Assembly (NCBI RefSeq): GCF_900491745.1
Contig: NZ_UETR01000001.1
Location: 434,001-498,000 of the forward strand
Length of the DNA stretch: 64,000 nucleotides
Source: Amarolinea aalborgensis
Lineage (GTDB): Bacteria; Chloroflexota; Anaerolineae; SSC4; Amarolineaceae
Direction: 5' to 3'
The notes below the pieces were generated by a model. It ran no database searches. It was not told the DNA's origin and saw only the letters and a list, made by a program, of their open reading frames with translations. The translations under genes and the position numbers were made by a program. This document shows, piece after piece, positions 48,777 to 56,668 of the stretch. Each line of letters starts with the position of its first letter. Position 1 is the first letter of the stretch.

Positions 48777-51700
48777 ATGATGCACATCAAGGACTTTCCT
48801 CGTCCTCCTGATGACAATGGCCGCGGGCTGCACTGGTCCGCCCGCGTCTACCACCCGACGAATCAACCTGCGCAAGGCCCAGGCGATGCCAACGCAGACG
48901 AAAAGTACGCCATGTCCGCACGCGTGTACCGATCCCCAGACAACGCCCTCACACGCGGTTTGGGCGAACCGGAAGCTGTCAACTGGACGGCGACGCTCTA
49001 CACGCCGACCGCCGGCGAACTGGACCATTGGATCAATGAACTGCAGGCCATGCACATCAAGTGGGTCAAGCTGATGGACGATGGCGGCGGTTCCTCGCTG
49101 CTGATCTGCCAACGCATGCTGCAAGCGGGCATCATGCCCATCGTGCGCCTGTTCAAGGAGCGCCCCAACCCGCGTGGCATCGGCGGCCGTGAGTTTGAGA
49201 CGATCAGCCGCCTGGTAGCGGTGGGCGTGCGTTATTTCGAGACGAACAATGAGCCAGATTTGTCCGCGGAATGGGAAAACAACGTCATGCCGGCCAACTG
49301 GCTTGACATCGTGGTGGATAACTTCATCCGCGATGCCGATCAAATCTTGGGCCGCGGCGGTCTGCCGGCTGTCCCTGCCATGGGACCCGGCAGCCAGGAC
49401 AACCCTATTTCCAAAATCGTCGCTCGTGGGCGGCGTGACCTGTTCGAGCGCGGCGCCTGGGTCGCCATTCACAACTACACCCTCAACCACCCGCTCGATT
49501 ACCCCTACGATGCCGTCAGCCAGTTAGGCGCGCCGCTCAGCCAGGCCGAGTACGATCGCTATGGCGCCTGGTCATGGGATTTTCGCCCGCGCGAGTCGGC
49601 CAACCCGGAAGATCAGACGATCAACCGCCTGCGCCGCGAGAGCAAGCGGCCTGGCGCCACCATTTTTCAGGACCCCAACTGCTTCCGCGGGTACGAAGCG
49701 GCGGGAAAAATGATCTTCGATGCCCTGGGTTACTATGTGCCGGTCATCAGCACGGAGGGCGGCCCCGTGGTTGGCTGGGGCGATGACAAACGGTACAACA
49801 AAATCATCCCCAGCCAGCAGATGGAAATGCAGCAAGAGATCGTGCGCCAGATGCAGAACAACGAGGTGCCTGATTGGTACTTCGCCATGTGCACCTGGCT
49901 GATTGCCTCGCGCCCGTTAGGCGATTTCACGCCCGCCTGGGAAACGATGAGCTGGTACACCAACTGGTGGGACCAGCAGTTTGGCTTGAACGGCCGCTTG
50001 CCCATCGTGGACGCGCTCAAGGCGCTGCCCTCGGCGGCACGGGTGTGGCCGGCCAACGTCCCGCAAACCGCGCGTCTGCAGGGCCGCCTGCTGCTGAACA
50101 ACGGCCAGGCGGCGGGCGCCGTGCGTCTCCGCCTGCAGGCCGCCGGCCACGCGCCGCTCTTGGCCACTGCATCATCCGGCGGCGTGTTCAGCCTGGATGG
50201 CCTGGCCGCTGCGACGTACACCCTCAGCGTGGTGGATGGCCCCGGCATTGCCAGCGCCATTACGCTGGCGACCGGCGAACAGAAGGCGCTCTCCGTGACG
50301 CTGCCTGCCAACGGCGCGGTTTCGGCCATTCTGGGCCAGGTGCTACGTAACGACAAGCCACAGCCTGGCGAGGCGGTCAGCCTGTTGGAGGTGAGCGAGG
50401 GCGCGGCGCACGTCATCGCCAGCCAGACCGTGTTGGGGCAAGGGCGCTTTAGCTTTGGCCGGCTCCCCCCCGGCCTGTACCAGGTTCGGGCAGGAACGAC
50501 CACCTCGGCCGCGGTGACGCTTGACGGCTGGAGCACGGCCGCAGTCAACCTGCCGTTGCCCGCGCCGCCCGAGTTCCGCTACCGGGTGACAAGCGCCCAG
50601 GCGTCGTCTGGCAGCCCGCGCCGCATCATGGGCCGCGTGTTGGATGCGCAAGGCAATGGCCTGAACGGCATCAAGATGCAGATGTCCTGGCCGAATCCGG
50701 AGCCGGACACGCAATTTCCCGAAACCCTCACTGGGCGCGACCCGTTCAAGCCCGCTGGTTTCTACGAATTCTTGGCGTCGGCCGGTCAGTTCCAGGTCAA
50801 AGTGATCCAGCCCGACTGGGCCAGCGACGTGAGCGCGCCGCTGGCCACGAATGCGCTGCCCGGCCAGGCGGGGGATTCATTCTTCTGGGACGTGACCTTC
50901 CAACTGCAGCGGGTGATTCGCAATCAAAGCATCGTGCGCGGCCGCATTACCAACCCACCATCGAACGGGGTGATCGTGCTCAGCGGCAACGCCTTGCCCG
51001 CTGGCCCGCAGCGCCAAAGCCTGCCTGCCAGCGGCAATTTCGAGTTCCGAGATTTGCCAGCCGGCGCCGACTACGAGTTGGCGGTTGAGAACATCGCACG
51101 CCTGGGCGCGGCGTTTGCGCTGGATGGCGCCAACACCGTCGAGCGCAGCATGTCTCTCACGGGCGTGTTGACCGGTCAGGCGCTTGGACTGGCCACCGGC
51201 GCGTCGGTCGAGTTGGCGCGCGTGAGTCCGCTGGCGTGGCGTCGCACGACAGCCGCGGGCGCGGACGGCCGCTACCGCTTCGACGGCCTGCCGCCCGGCC
51301 GCTACCAGGTGAGCGCGGGTGACAAGCGCAGCGCCGACATTGTGCTGGCCGAAGGCCAGACGCTGGAGGCGCCTTTGCTGGTTCTGCACCCGCCGGCGCT
51401 GCCGCTGCCGCCAGCGCAAAGCGCCATCCACGGGTCAGTGCAGCACGCAAGCGGCGCGCCGGCCGCGGCGGTCCACGTCGAGCTGCACCGCGATGAACGC
51501 ACGGATCAACAGACCACCAGCGACAGCGCCGGCGGCTTTGAGTTCCGCGATCTCAAAGCCGGCGTCTACAGCGTGCAGCTGCCTGACTACGAAATCTCGG
51601 CCACGGTAACGCTGGATGGCCTCAATGCGGCCACGCTGGCGCTGACCGCGCCCGATCCAGAACCGGACTCGGTTCCACTCAATCTGCGCCAATTCGTTCT

Positions 51701-51962
51701 CCTGGGTCGGGGCAGCGTGGCCCAGACGCCCCTCGTGCAGAATCAACTGCGGCTGCTGGCGCCTTACCTGGCTGCGCATGCCGATGTCGCGGTCGGTTTC
51801 GACGCGGCGCTGGCCGCGGCGGCCGAGCGGGTTGTCATTGTTGGCGACGCGACGCTCGTCAGCCAGGCCGTCGAACAAGACCTGCGCGCGGCCGGCTGCG
51901 TGGTGCAGCGGGTCGAAGGCGATCTATACGCCCTGGCCGACTGGCTGCAGGCCAATCTGTAG
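48777..51962 (+). CDS. Large protein with GH-A-like catalytic barrel and carboxypeptidase-regulatory-like repeats
   Basis: The 1061-residue protein has an N-terminal glycoside-hydrolase-like TIM barrel over about residues 65-420. An 'ETNNEPD' motif places the putative acid/base at Glu159, and 'VISTEGGPVVGWG' places the putative nucleophile at Glu327. The Asn-Glu and 168-residue spacing fit clan GH-A strands 4 and 7. From about residue 430 come several beta-sandwich repeats ('GRLLLNNGQAAGAVRLRLQ', 'GQVLRNDKPQPGEAV', 'GRVLDAQGNGLNG') of the carboxypeptidase-regulatory-like type. A C-terminal 95-residue module follows, with 'VVIVGDATLVSQAVEQDLRA' resembling a CWB2-type repeat. No signal peptide is visible. 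AGGAGG precedes the ATG. Exact family and substrate are unknown. Confidence 0.75.
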   Translation: MMHIKDFPRPPDDNGRGLHWSARVYHPTNQPAQGPGDANADEKYAMSARVYRSPDNALTRGLGEPEAVNWTATLYTPTAGELDHWINELQAMHIKWVKLMDDGGGSSLLICQRMLQAGIMPIVRLFKERPNPRGIGGREFETISRLVAVGVRYFETNNEPDLSAEWENNVMPANWLDIVVDNFIRDADQILGRGGLPAVPAMGPGSQDNPISKIVARGRRDLFERGAWVAIHNYTLNHPLDYPYDAVSQLGAPLSQAEYDRYGAWSWDFRPRESANPEDQTINRLRRESKRPGATIFQDPNCFRGYEAAGKMIFDALGYYVPVISTEGGPVVGWGDDKRYNKIIPSQQMEMQQEIVRQMQNNEVPDWYFAMCTWLIASRPLGDFTPAWETMSWYTNWWDQQFGLNGRLPIVDALKALPSAARVWPANVPQTARLQGRLLLNNGQAAGAVRLRLQAAGHAPLLATASSGGVFSLDGLAAATYTLSVVDGPGIASAITLATGEQKALSVTLPANGAVSAILGQVLRNDKPQPGEAVSLLEVSEGAAHVIASQTVLGQGRFSFGRLPPGLYQVRAGTTTSAAVTLDGWSTAAVNLPLPAPPEFRYRVTSAQASSGSPRRIMGRVLDAQGNGLNGIKMQMSWPNPEPDTQFPETLTGRDPFKPAGFYEFLASAGQFQVKVIQPDWASDVSAPLATNALPGQAGDSFFWDVTFQLQRVIRNQSIVRGRITNPPSNGVIVLSGNALPAGPQRQSLPASGNFEFRDLPAGADYELAVENIARLGAAFALDGANTVERSMSLTGVLTGQALGLATGASVELARVSPLAWRRTTAAGADGRYRFDGLPPGRYQVSAGDKRSADIVLAEGQTLEAPLLVLHPPALPLPPAQSAIHGSVQHASGAPAAAVHVELHRDERTDQQTTSDSAGGFEFRDLKAGVYSVQLPDYEISATVTLDGLNAATLALTAPDPEPDSVPLNLRQFVLLGRGSVAQTPLVQNQLRLLAPYLAAHADVAVGFDAALAAAAERVVIVGDATLVSQAVEQDLRAAGCVVQRVEGDLYALADWLQANL

Positions 51963-51976
51963 CAGAGAGGTGATCC

Positions 51977-53293
51977 ATGAGTACGCTGTTGTCTTCGATT
52001 TCTGAGTTCTTCGCCGCTCTGTTCGGACGCGCCGCCCCACCGTATCCCGGCGTCACCGCCACACGCGGCCTGGATGCGCCTGTCAACGATGCCGCCGCTT
52101 ACGGCGTAGGCATCGAAGAAGCCAAGCCGCCGATCGGCCAGCTTTATTGGAAAGTGCAGCGCGTGCACCACTTGACCGCGGACGAGAATAATTTTCGCCA
52201 GCATATCTTCGTTGACATGCAGGATGAAGCGGGCAATCGGCTGCAAGGCGGCGCCGTGCGCGTCAACTGGCCTGGCGGCGAGCAGATCATTACCCTGAAC
52301 AAGCCGCCAGGCGAACCGGCCGGCAACTTCCCGATGTGGAAGTACCAGGTTTGTGACGTTGCAGCGATCGGAATGCCTGGCGAAACCCTGGTCAGCGACA
52401 AAGTCACGGGGCTGCACACCAGTCACAAGGACGAAGGGCCGGGCAATCGCCTGTTTCATCACAGCTTCGCCCTGGTCTTCCAGCGCACCCTGGCCGGCGC
52501 CGCGGCCCCGGCCCGCGAGAGCATCATCAGCGGCCGTGTGACCAACGGGGCCGGTCGCATCGTGCTCCTGCTACAAGAGGGCGCCGCTGCGGCCCAAACG
52601 GTGGTTGCGGCTGATGAGAGCTACAGCGTGACCGCGCTTGCCGCTGGCACATACCAGGTGGCAGTGCAAGGCGCGGACGTACGGTCAGATCCGGTGACGG
52701 TGGATGGCCGCGGCGCGGCCACTGTCAACCTGACGCTGCCCGCAGCGCCTAAAGAGGAGAGCACTGTCAGCGGCCGCGTGCTGCGCGGCGCAGGGGCGAC
52801 GATTGAGCTGTATGCAAGCGGCGCGCTAGTCCATTGGACATTGGTCGCTGCGGACGAGCGCTACCAGTTTACGGCGCTACCCGCAGGCCTCTACCGGGTC
52901 GGCATTGCTGGCAAGGACGTCGTGTCCGAGGACTTTCACCTGGATGGGGTCAGCGCCCGCCAGCTCGACCTTGAGATTCCCGAATCAGCCGAACCGACGG
53001 GCAAGCCGCTGACGCGCTATGTGCTCTTCGCGCCGCTCAACACGGTGCAGGGACAAATTGATTGGCTGCTGGCCGCGCCTTACTTGCAGACCTTTGGCCT
53101 GACCGCGGGCGCAAACCTGGATCATGCCAAGCTCGCCGCGCACGTCACGATCATCGGCGGTGGGCCGGATGCGCCGGGCGCGGCAGTCGAACAGGCGCTG
53201 GCTGCCGCGGGCTGCCGCGTGGAGCGCATCGCCGGCGACGCCAACGCGGTCGCGGCCGAGTTGGCGCAGCGCATCGAGGCTGGGCAACCGTAA
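51977..53293 (+). CDS. Carboxypeptidase-regulatory-like repeat protein, partial paralogue of the preceding gene product
   Basis: The 438-residue protein lies 14 bases after the previous gene, with GAGAGGTG before the ATG. Residues 1-175 form a domain I do not recognise ('IFVDMQDEAGNRLQGGAVRV', 'GPGNRLFHHSFALVFQRT'). Two beta-sandwich repeats follow ('ISGRVTNGAGRIVLLLQ', 'VSGRVLRGAGATIELY'). The C-terminal module 'HVTIIGGGPDAPGAAVEQAL' with 'AAAGCRVERIAGD' is paralogous to the C-terminus of the upstream protein. The shared end suggests that the two products attach to the same partner. No signal peptide is evident. Function unknown. Confidence 0.72.
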   Translation: MSTLLSSISEFFAALFGRAAPPYPGVTATRGLDAPVNDAAAYGVGIEEAKPPIGQLYWKVQRVHHLTADENNFRQHIFVDMQDEAGNRLQGGAVRVNWPGGEQIITLNKPPGEPAGNFPMWKYQVCDVAAIGMPGETLVSDKVTGLHTSHKDEGPGNRLFHHSFALVFQRTLAGAAAPARESIISGRVTNGAGRIVLLLQEGAAAAQTVVAADESYSVTALAAGTYQVAVQGADVRSDPVTVDGRGAATVNLTLPAAPKEESTVSGRVLRGAGATIELYASGALVHWTLVAADERYQFTALPAGLYRVGIAGKDVVSEDFHLDGVSARQLDLEIPESAEPTGKPLTRYVLFAPLNTVQGQIDWLLAAPYLQTFGLTAGANLDHAKLAAHVTIIGGGPDAPGAAVEQALAAAGCRVERIAGDANAVAAELAQRIEAGQP

Positions 53294-53306
53294 GTCGAAA
53301 GTCCGA

Positions 53307-53330
53307 GGGGCGGCCACATAGGGCCGCCCC
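53307..53330 (+). terminator. GC hairpin after the repeat-protein pair
   Basis: GGGGCGGCC at 53307-53315 pairs perfectly with GGCCGCCCC at 53322-53330 across ACATAG, 14 bases past the stop codon at 53293. No T-run follows, so it could be a terminator aided by Rho or a repeat unit. Confidence 0.45.
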
Positions 53331-53608
53331 TGCGGCAGGGTGCATTTCAATTTCGGGGCGTAGCCCCAAAGGGGCTTGCACCTCGTAGCCGGATGGCCTT
53401 TGGCCTCCGGCGGGGTTGCACTGGATGGCGTGCGCGCAACCAACGCCGCCCGACCGTGAACGGATCGGGCTACAAGGTGGAAGGCCCTGTCGGGCCTGAC
53501 GGCGCGCGAGGGGTTTGTATTTCGTGGCGGGCGCATTTCAGTTCCGTTGCGTAGCCGGCTTCGGTTGGGCTTGGAGGTGGTTGCAGCGGCCTTCGACAAG
53601 CTCAGGCC

Positions 53609-53671
53609 CCGTGCGGTGAGCCGGTCGAACCGTGCGGTGAGCCTGTCGAACCGTGCGGTGAGCCGCTCACG
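53609..53671. repeat. 21-base tandem repeat, about 2.6 copies
   Basis: CCGTGCGGTGAGCCGGTCGAA (53609-53629) is repeated at 53630-53650 with one change, and partly at 53651-53671. The 'GGTGAGCC(G/T)GTCGAA' text is close to an intergenic repeat seen in many unrelated bacteria. It lies in the spacer before the GT39 gene. Confidence 0.75.
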
Positions 53672-53738
53672 ACGAAGCCTCAATCGCTCGACGTCGCACC
53701 CGCCCCCAGTTTGAAATGCACCCCTACTGCTGCCTTAC

Positions 53739-53768
53739 TTGGGCATTGCTGCCAGGCTGTGGTAAAAT
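53739..53768 (+). promoter_or_regulatory. Putative promoter of the glycosyltransferase cluster
   Basis: TAAAAT at 53763-53768 is an acceptable -10 box, and TTGGGC at 53739-53744 lies 18 bases upstream. The start of transcription would fall within a few bases of the ATG at 53778, which suggests a leaderless mRNA. Confidence 0.4.
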
Positions 53769-53777
53769 CCCCTGGCT

Positions 53778-55835
53778 ATGCGACGGTGGACGTTTCAACG
53801 TGCAGGTAACTTTGGGATCGAAGCCCTTTTGCTGGCCGGCATCATCACGATGGCGGCCTTTTTGCGATTTTGGCAGTTGCACAGCACACCGCCTGGTTAT
53901 CACTTCGACGAAGCCTTTGAGGGGCTGGAAGCCTGGCGCCTGCTGCAAGACCCCACTTACCGTCCGTTGTTCTTCACTGGCAACTTCGGCGTTGAGCCGC
54001 TCTTCATCTACCTGACCGCGATTGCGTTCAAGCTCTTTGGCGCCGGGCCGGTGGTGCAGCGGGGGGTGGCCGCGCTGATCGGGCTGTTGACCGTGCCTGC
54101 GGTCTGGCTCTTGGCGCATGAACTGCGCCGCTGGCAGCCGCGCCTGCCCGCCAGTTTCCCTTTGTGGAGCGCAGCCGTACAAGCCGGACTTTTCTGGGCG
54201 ATCAGCGCCAGCCGCATCGGCTACGAACCGGGGCTGGTGCCGCTGCTCTTGTGCCCGCTGCTGTGGGCCTTGTTGGCTGCCCTACGCACCGGCCGGCCGG
54301 CTGCCTGGGTGGCAGCCGGCGCGCTCACCGGTCTCGGCCCCTACACCTATCCAGCCGGTCGTCTTTACCCCGTGGTCGTCGCCGCTGTTCTGCTCATTGC
54401 CTGGCTCTGGCCTCGCCTCTTGCCGCGGGCCAGCGCCGATGGCGTTGCCGCAGCGGCCTTGCGCCCGCGCTGTCTGCTACTGCTGGCCTTGAGCGCGCTG
54501 CTGGTCTTTGCGCCGCTGGCCTGGCAGTGGGTCAGCAACCCAGACCTGGTCCTGCTGCGCTCACGCCAGATTGCCGTGGTGGCCGAGGGCGCGGGGAGCA
54601 CTTCGCCCCTGCAAACCATCGTGCAGCACACCCTGGCGACGGCTGGCATGTTCAGCCTGGCCGGCGACGTGGACCCGCGCAACAACCTGCCGGGCCGGCC
54701 CGTTTTTGATTGGTTCCTGGCGCCCTTCTTTTACCTGGGCCTGGCATTGACCCTCTGGCGCTGGCGCGAACGCACGGCGGCCTGGCTGTTGGCCGTGCTC
54801 GCCATCATGCTGGCGCCCACCATTTTGAGCGAGTACGCGCCTCATTTTCGCCGCGCCCTGGGCGCCCTACCCATCGTCGCGCTGCTCACGGGCTTGGGGC
54901 TTGGTGCAGCCTGGGATTGGGCCGCGAGGCGACCGCTGCCTGCCCCAGAGCAGCCCGTGTGGCGCCGCCCGGCCTGCTGGCTGCGCATGGCGATCAGCGC
55001 CTGCCTGCTTGTTTCCATCGGCCTCGCGGGCCGCGACTATTTTGACCGTTGGGCCAGGTCGCCTGATCTCTTCTACGCCTTCGACGAAGGCCTGTGGCAG
55101 TTGGCGCAGGGGGTGACCGAGCTGCCGGCCGCCAGCCAGGTGTATCTCACGCCGCGGCCCGCGACGCACACCACCCTGGCGTTCGCGTGGCGCAGCGACC
55201 AGCCGCCGTCCACCTTTGATGGCCGCCACATTTTTGTCATCCCGCCAGACGCGCAGCGCCGTCGTTTCTACGCGGTCATCGAAGCCGAGGATTACCGCAG
55301 CCGCCTGCTGCTGCCGGAGCTTTTCCCCGCCGTCGTCATGCACTCCGTTGTCAACGACCGCGCCGGCCAGCGATATGCCGCAATCTATGAGGCGCCGATC
55401 GGCGTCCAACCCATCATCCAACCGCAGATAGCCAGCGACGCCGTGTGGAACGCGCAGGCGCGCCTCCTGGGATTCAACCTCAATTCAGTTTATCGCCGCG
55501 GGGACATCATCTACCTGCGCCTCTTCTGGCGCGCCCTGGCGCCCATCGCGGAGGATTGGACATTCTTCGTTCACGTGCTCGACGCGGCCGGGCAGAATCG
55601 CCTGGGCGCGGATGCCGCGCCGGGCGCCGGCAGCTATCCCACCACACGCTGGCAAATGGGTGAATGGATCATAGACGAGATTCAGATCGCGCTTCCGGTC
55701 ACGCTGGCGAGCGGCGATTACCAACTGGAGGCTGGTTTTTACCTGTCGTCAGGCGCGCGCATCCCGGTGACGGCGGCCGCGGACTTCGGCGATCATCTGC
55801 TGCTGGCGCGGCTGCGCATCGAGGAGGCGCCATGA
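53778..55835 (+). CDS. GT39/ArnT-like membrane glycosyltransferase
   Basis: The 685-residue protein has many hydrophobic segments over residues 15-425 and a periplasmic-type C-terminal domain without membrane spans. The N-terminal loop has the acidic 'PPGYHFDEAFEGLEAWRLLQ' motif that carries the catalytic Asp in PMT/ArnT enzymes, followed by 'GNFGVEPLFIYLTA'. Such enzymes move a sugar from a polyprenyl phosphate to protein or lipid on the outer face of the membrane. It is the first of five co-directional genes. Its ATG has no clear Shine-Dalgarno sequence. The acceptor is unknown. Confidence 0.85.
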   Translation: MRRWTFQRAGNFGIEALLLAGIITMAAFLRFWQLHSTPPGYHFDEAFEGLEAWRLLQDPTYRPLFFTGNFGVEPLFIYLTAIAFKLFGAGPVVQRGVAALIGLLTVPAVWLLAHELRRWQPRLPASFPLWSAAVQAGLFWAISASRIGYEPGLVPLLLCPLLWALLAALRTGRPAAWVAAGALTGLGPYTYPAGRLYPVVVAAVLLIAWLWPRLLPRASADGVAAAALRPRCLLLLALSALLVFAPLAWQWVSNPDLVLLRSRQIAVVAEGAGSTSPLQTIVQHTLATAGMFSLAGDVDPRNNLPGRPVFDWFLAPFFYLGLALTLWRWRERTAAWLLAVLAIMLAPTILSEYAPHFRRALGALPIVALLTGLGLGAAWDWAARRPLPAPEQPVWRRPACWLRMAISACLLVSIGLAGRDYFDRWARSPDLFYAFDEGLWQLAQGVTELPAASQVYLTPRPATHTTLAFAWRSDQPPSTFDGRHIFVIPPDAQRRRFYAVIEAEDYRSRLLLPELFPAVVMHSVVNDRAGQRYAAIYEAPIGVQPIIQPQIASDAVWNAQARLLGFNLNSVYRRGDIIYLRLFWRALAPIAEDWTFFVHVLDAAGQNRLGADAAPGAGSYPTTRWQMGEWIIDEIQIALPVTLASGDYQLEAGFYLSSGARIPVTAAADFGDHLLLARLRIEEAP

Positions 55836-56668
55836 TGGGCGTGCGCTCCCAGCGACGGCCAGAGAACCCAATTTCACTTGCCGTGGCAGACCCAGCCGAC
55901 CGGCCGCCGTGGGGCGCGGCTTTGCCCACCCTCTACGCGCTGGAAGAGGCGCACTGGTGGACGCGCGGCATGTTCGCCTGCACAGCCGCGATCCTGGCGG
56001 CTGACGGCTGGTCAGGCCGCGGCGCGGTGCTGGACGTGGGCTGCGGCAGCGGCGGCGCTCTGTCCCAGCTGGCGGCGCGTCCGCGCATCGGCCTTGACAT
56101 CTCCCCGCTGGCGTTGATGCACGCGCGCCAGCATCCTGACCTGACCCTCGTGCGCGCCTCGGCCATGGCGCTGCCACTGGCGCCCGCACGGTTCGACCTG
56201 GTTCTCGCACTCGATTCACTCGATCAGCGCCAAATGGATAGCCGGCAGGCCTTGATTGCATGCGCCGGCCAGCTGCGCCCTGGCGGCCGTCTGCTGGTGC
56301 GGGTCTCAGCGCACCCCTGGCTGCACAGCGCGCACGATGAACTGACCGGCACGGCCGCGCGCATGAGCGCCAGGCAGCTGCAAGCACTTCTGCGGGCCGC
56401 GGGGCTGACCGTGCGCCGCCTGACGTATGCCAATGCGGTGCTCTTTCCGCTGGCCGCCAGTCGCCGCCTCCTGGCCGACACGCTCAGACGGCCGTTGGCC
56501 CACGATTTGCAGCTGCCGTCGGCGCCGCTCAACCGCCTGCTGCGCAGGGTGCTGGAGCGCGAGGCGAGCTGGCTGCGGCGCGGGCATAATCTGCCCTGGG
56601 GCCTTTCTCTGTACGCCCTGGCAGTCAGCAGTCAGGAGAAGTCAGGCGAGAACGAGGTGCGGCCATGA
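55832..56668 (+). CDS. SAM-dependent methyltransferase (class I)
   Basis: The 278-residue protein has the SAM-binding motif 'VLDVGCGSGGALSQLA', then 'GLDISPLALMHARQ', 'ALPLAPARFDLVLALDSLDQ' and 'LRPGGRLLVRVSAHPW', the Methyltransf_11 pattern. Its ATG overlaps the upstream stop (ATGA), and its own stop overlaps the next start, so three genes are translationally coupled. The context suggests methylation of a sugar or lipid intermediate. The substrate is not shown by sequence. Confidence 0.85.
   Translation: MMGVRSQRRPENPISLAVADPADRPPWGAALPTLYALEEAHWWTRGMFACTAAILAADGWSGRGAVLDVGCGSGGALSQLAARPRIGLDISPLALMHARQHPDLTLVRASAMALPLAPARFDLVLALDSLDQRQMDSRQALIACAGQLRPGGRLLVRVSAHPWLHSAHDELTGTAARMSARQLQALLRAAGLTVRRLTYANAVLFPLAASRRLLADTLRRPLAHDLQLPSAPLNRLLRRVLEREASWLRRGHNLPWGLSLYALAVSSQEKSGENEVRP

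Larger units (their letters stand above)
53331..53777. other. Repeat-rich spacer without a gene
   Basis: This stretch has no supportable gene. It holds text of dispersed type ('CGGGGCGTAGCCCC' near 53355, 'CGCCGCCCGACCGTGAACGG' near 53443) and the 21-base tandem repeats given separately. Confidence 0.5.

Noticed and set aside
48338..48811. Short frames in the spacer before the glycosidase gene
   Set aside because: No ribosome-binding site, no family motif and overlap with repeat-like text.
53609..53671. CRISPR array
   Set aside because: Units are directly adjacent with no spacers and there are no cas genes.
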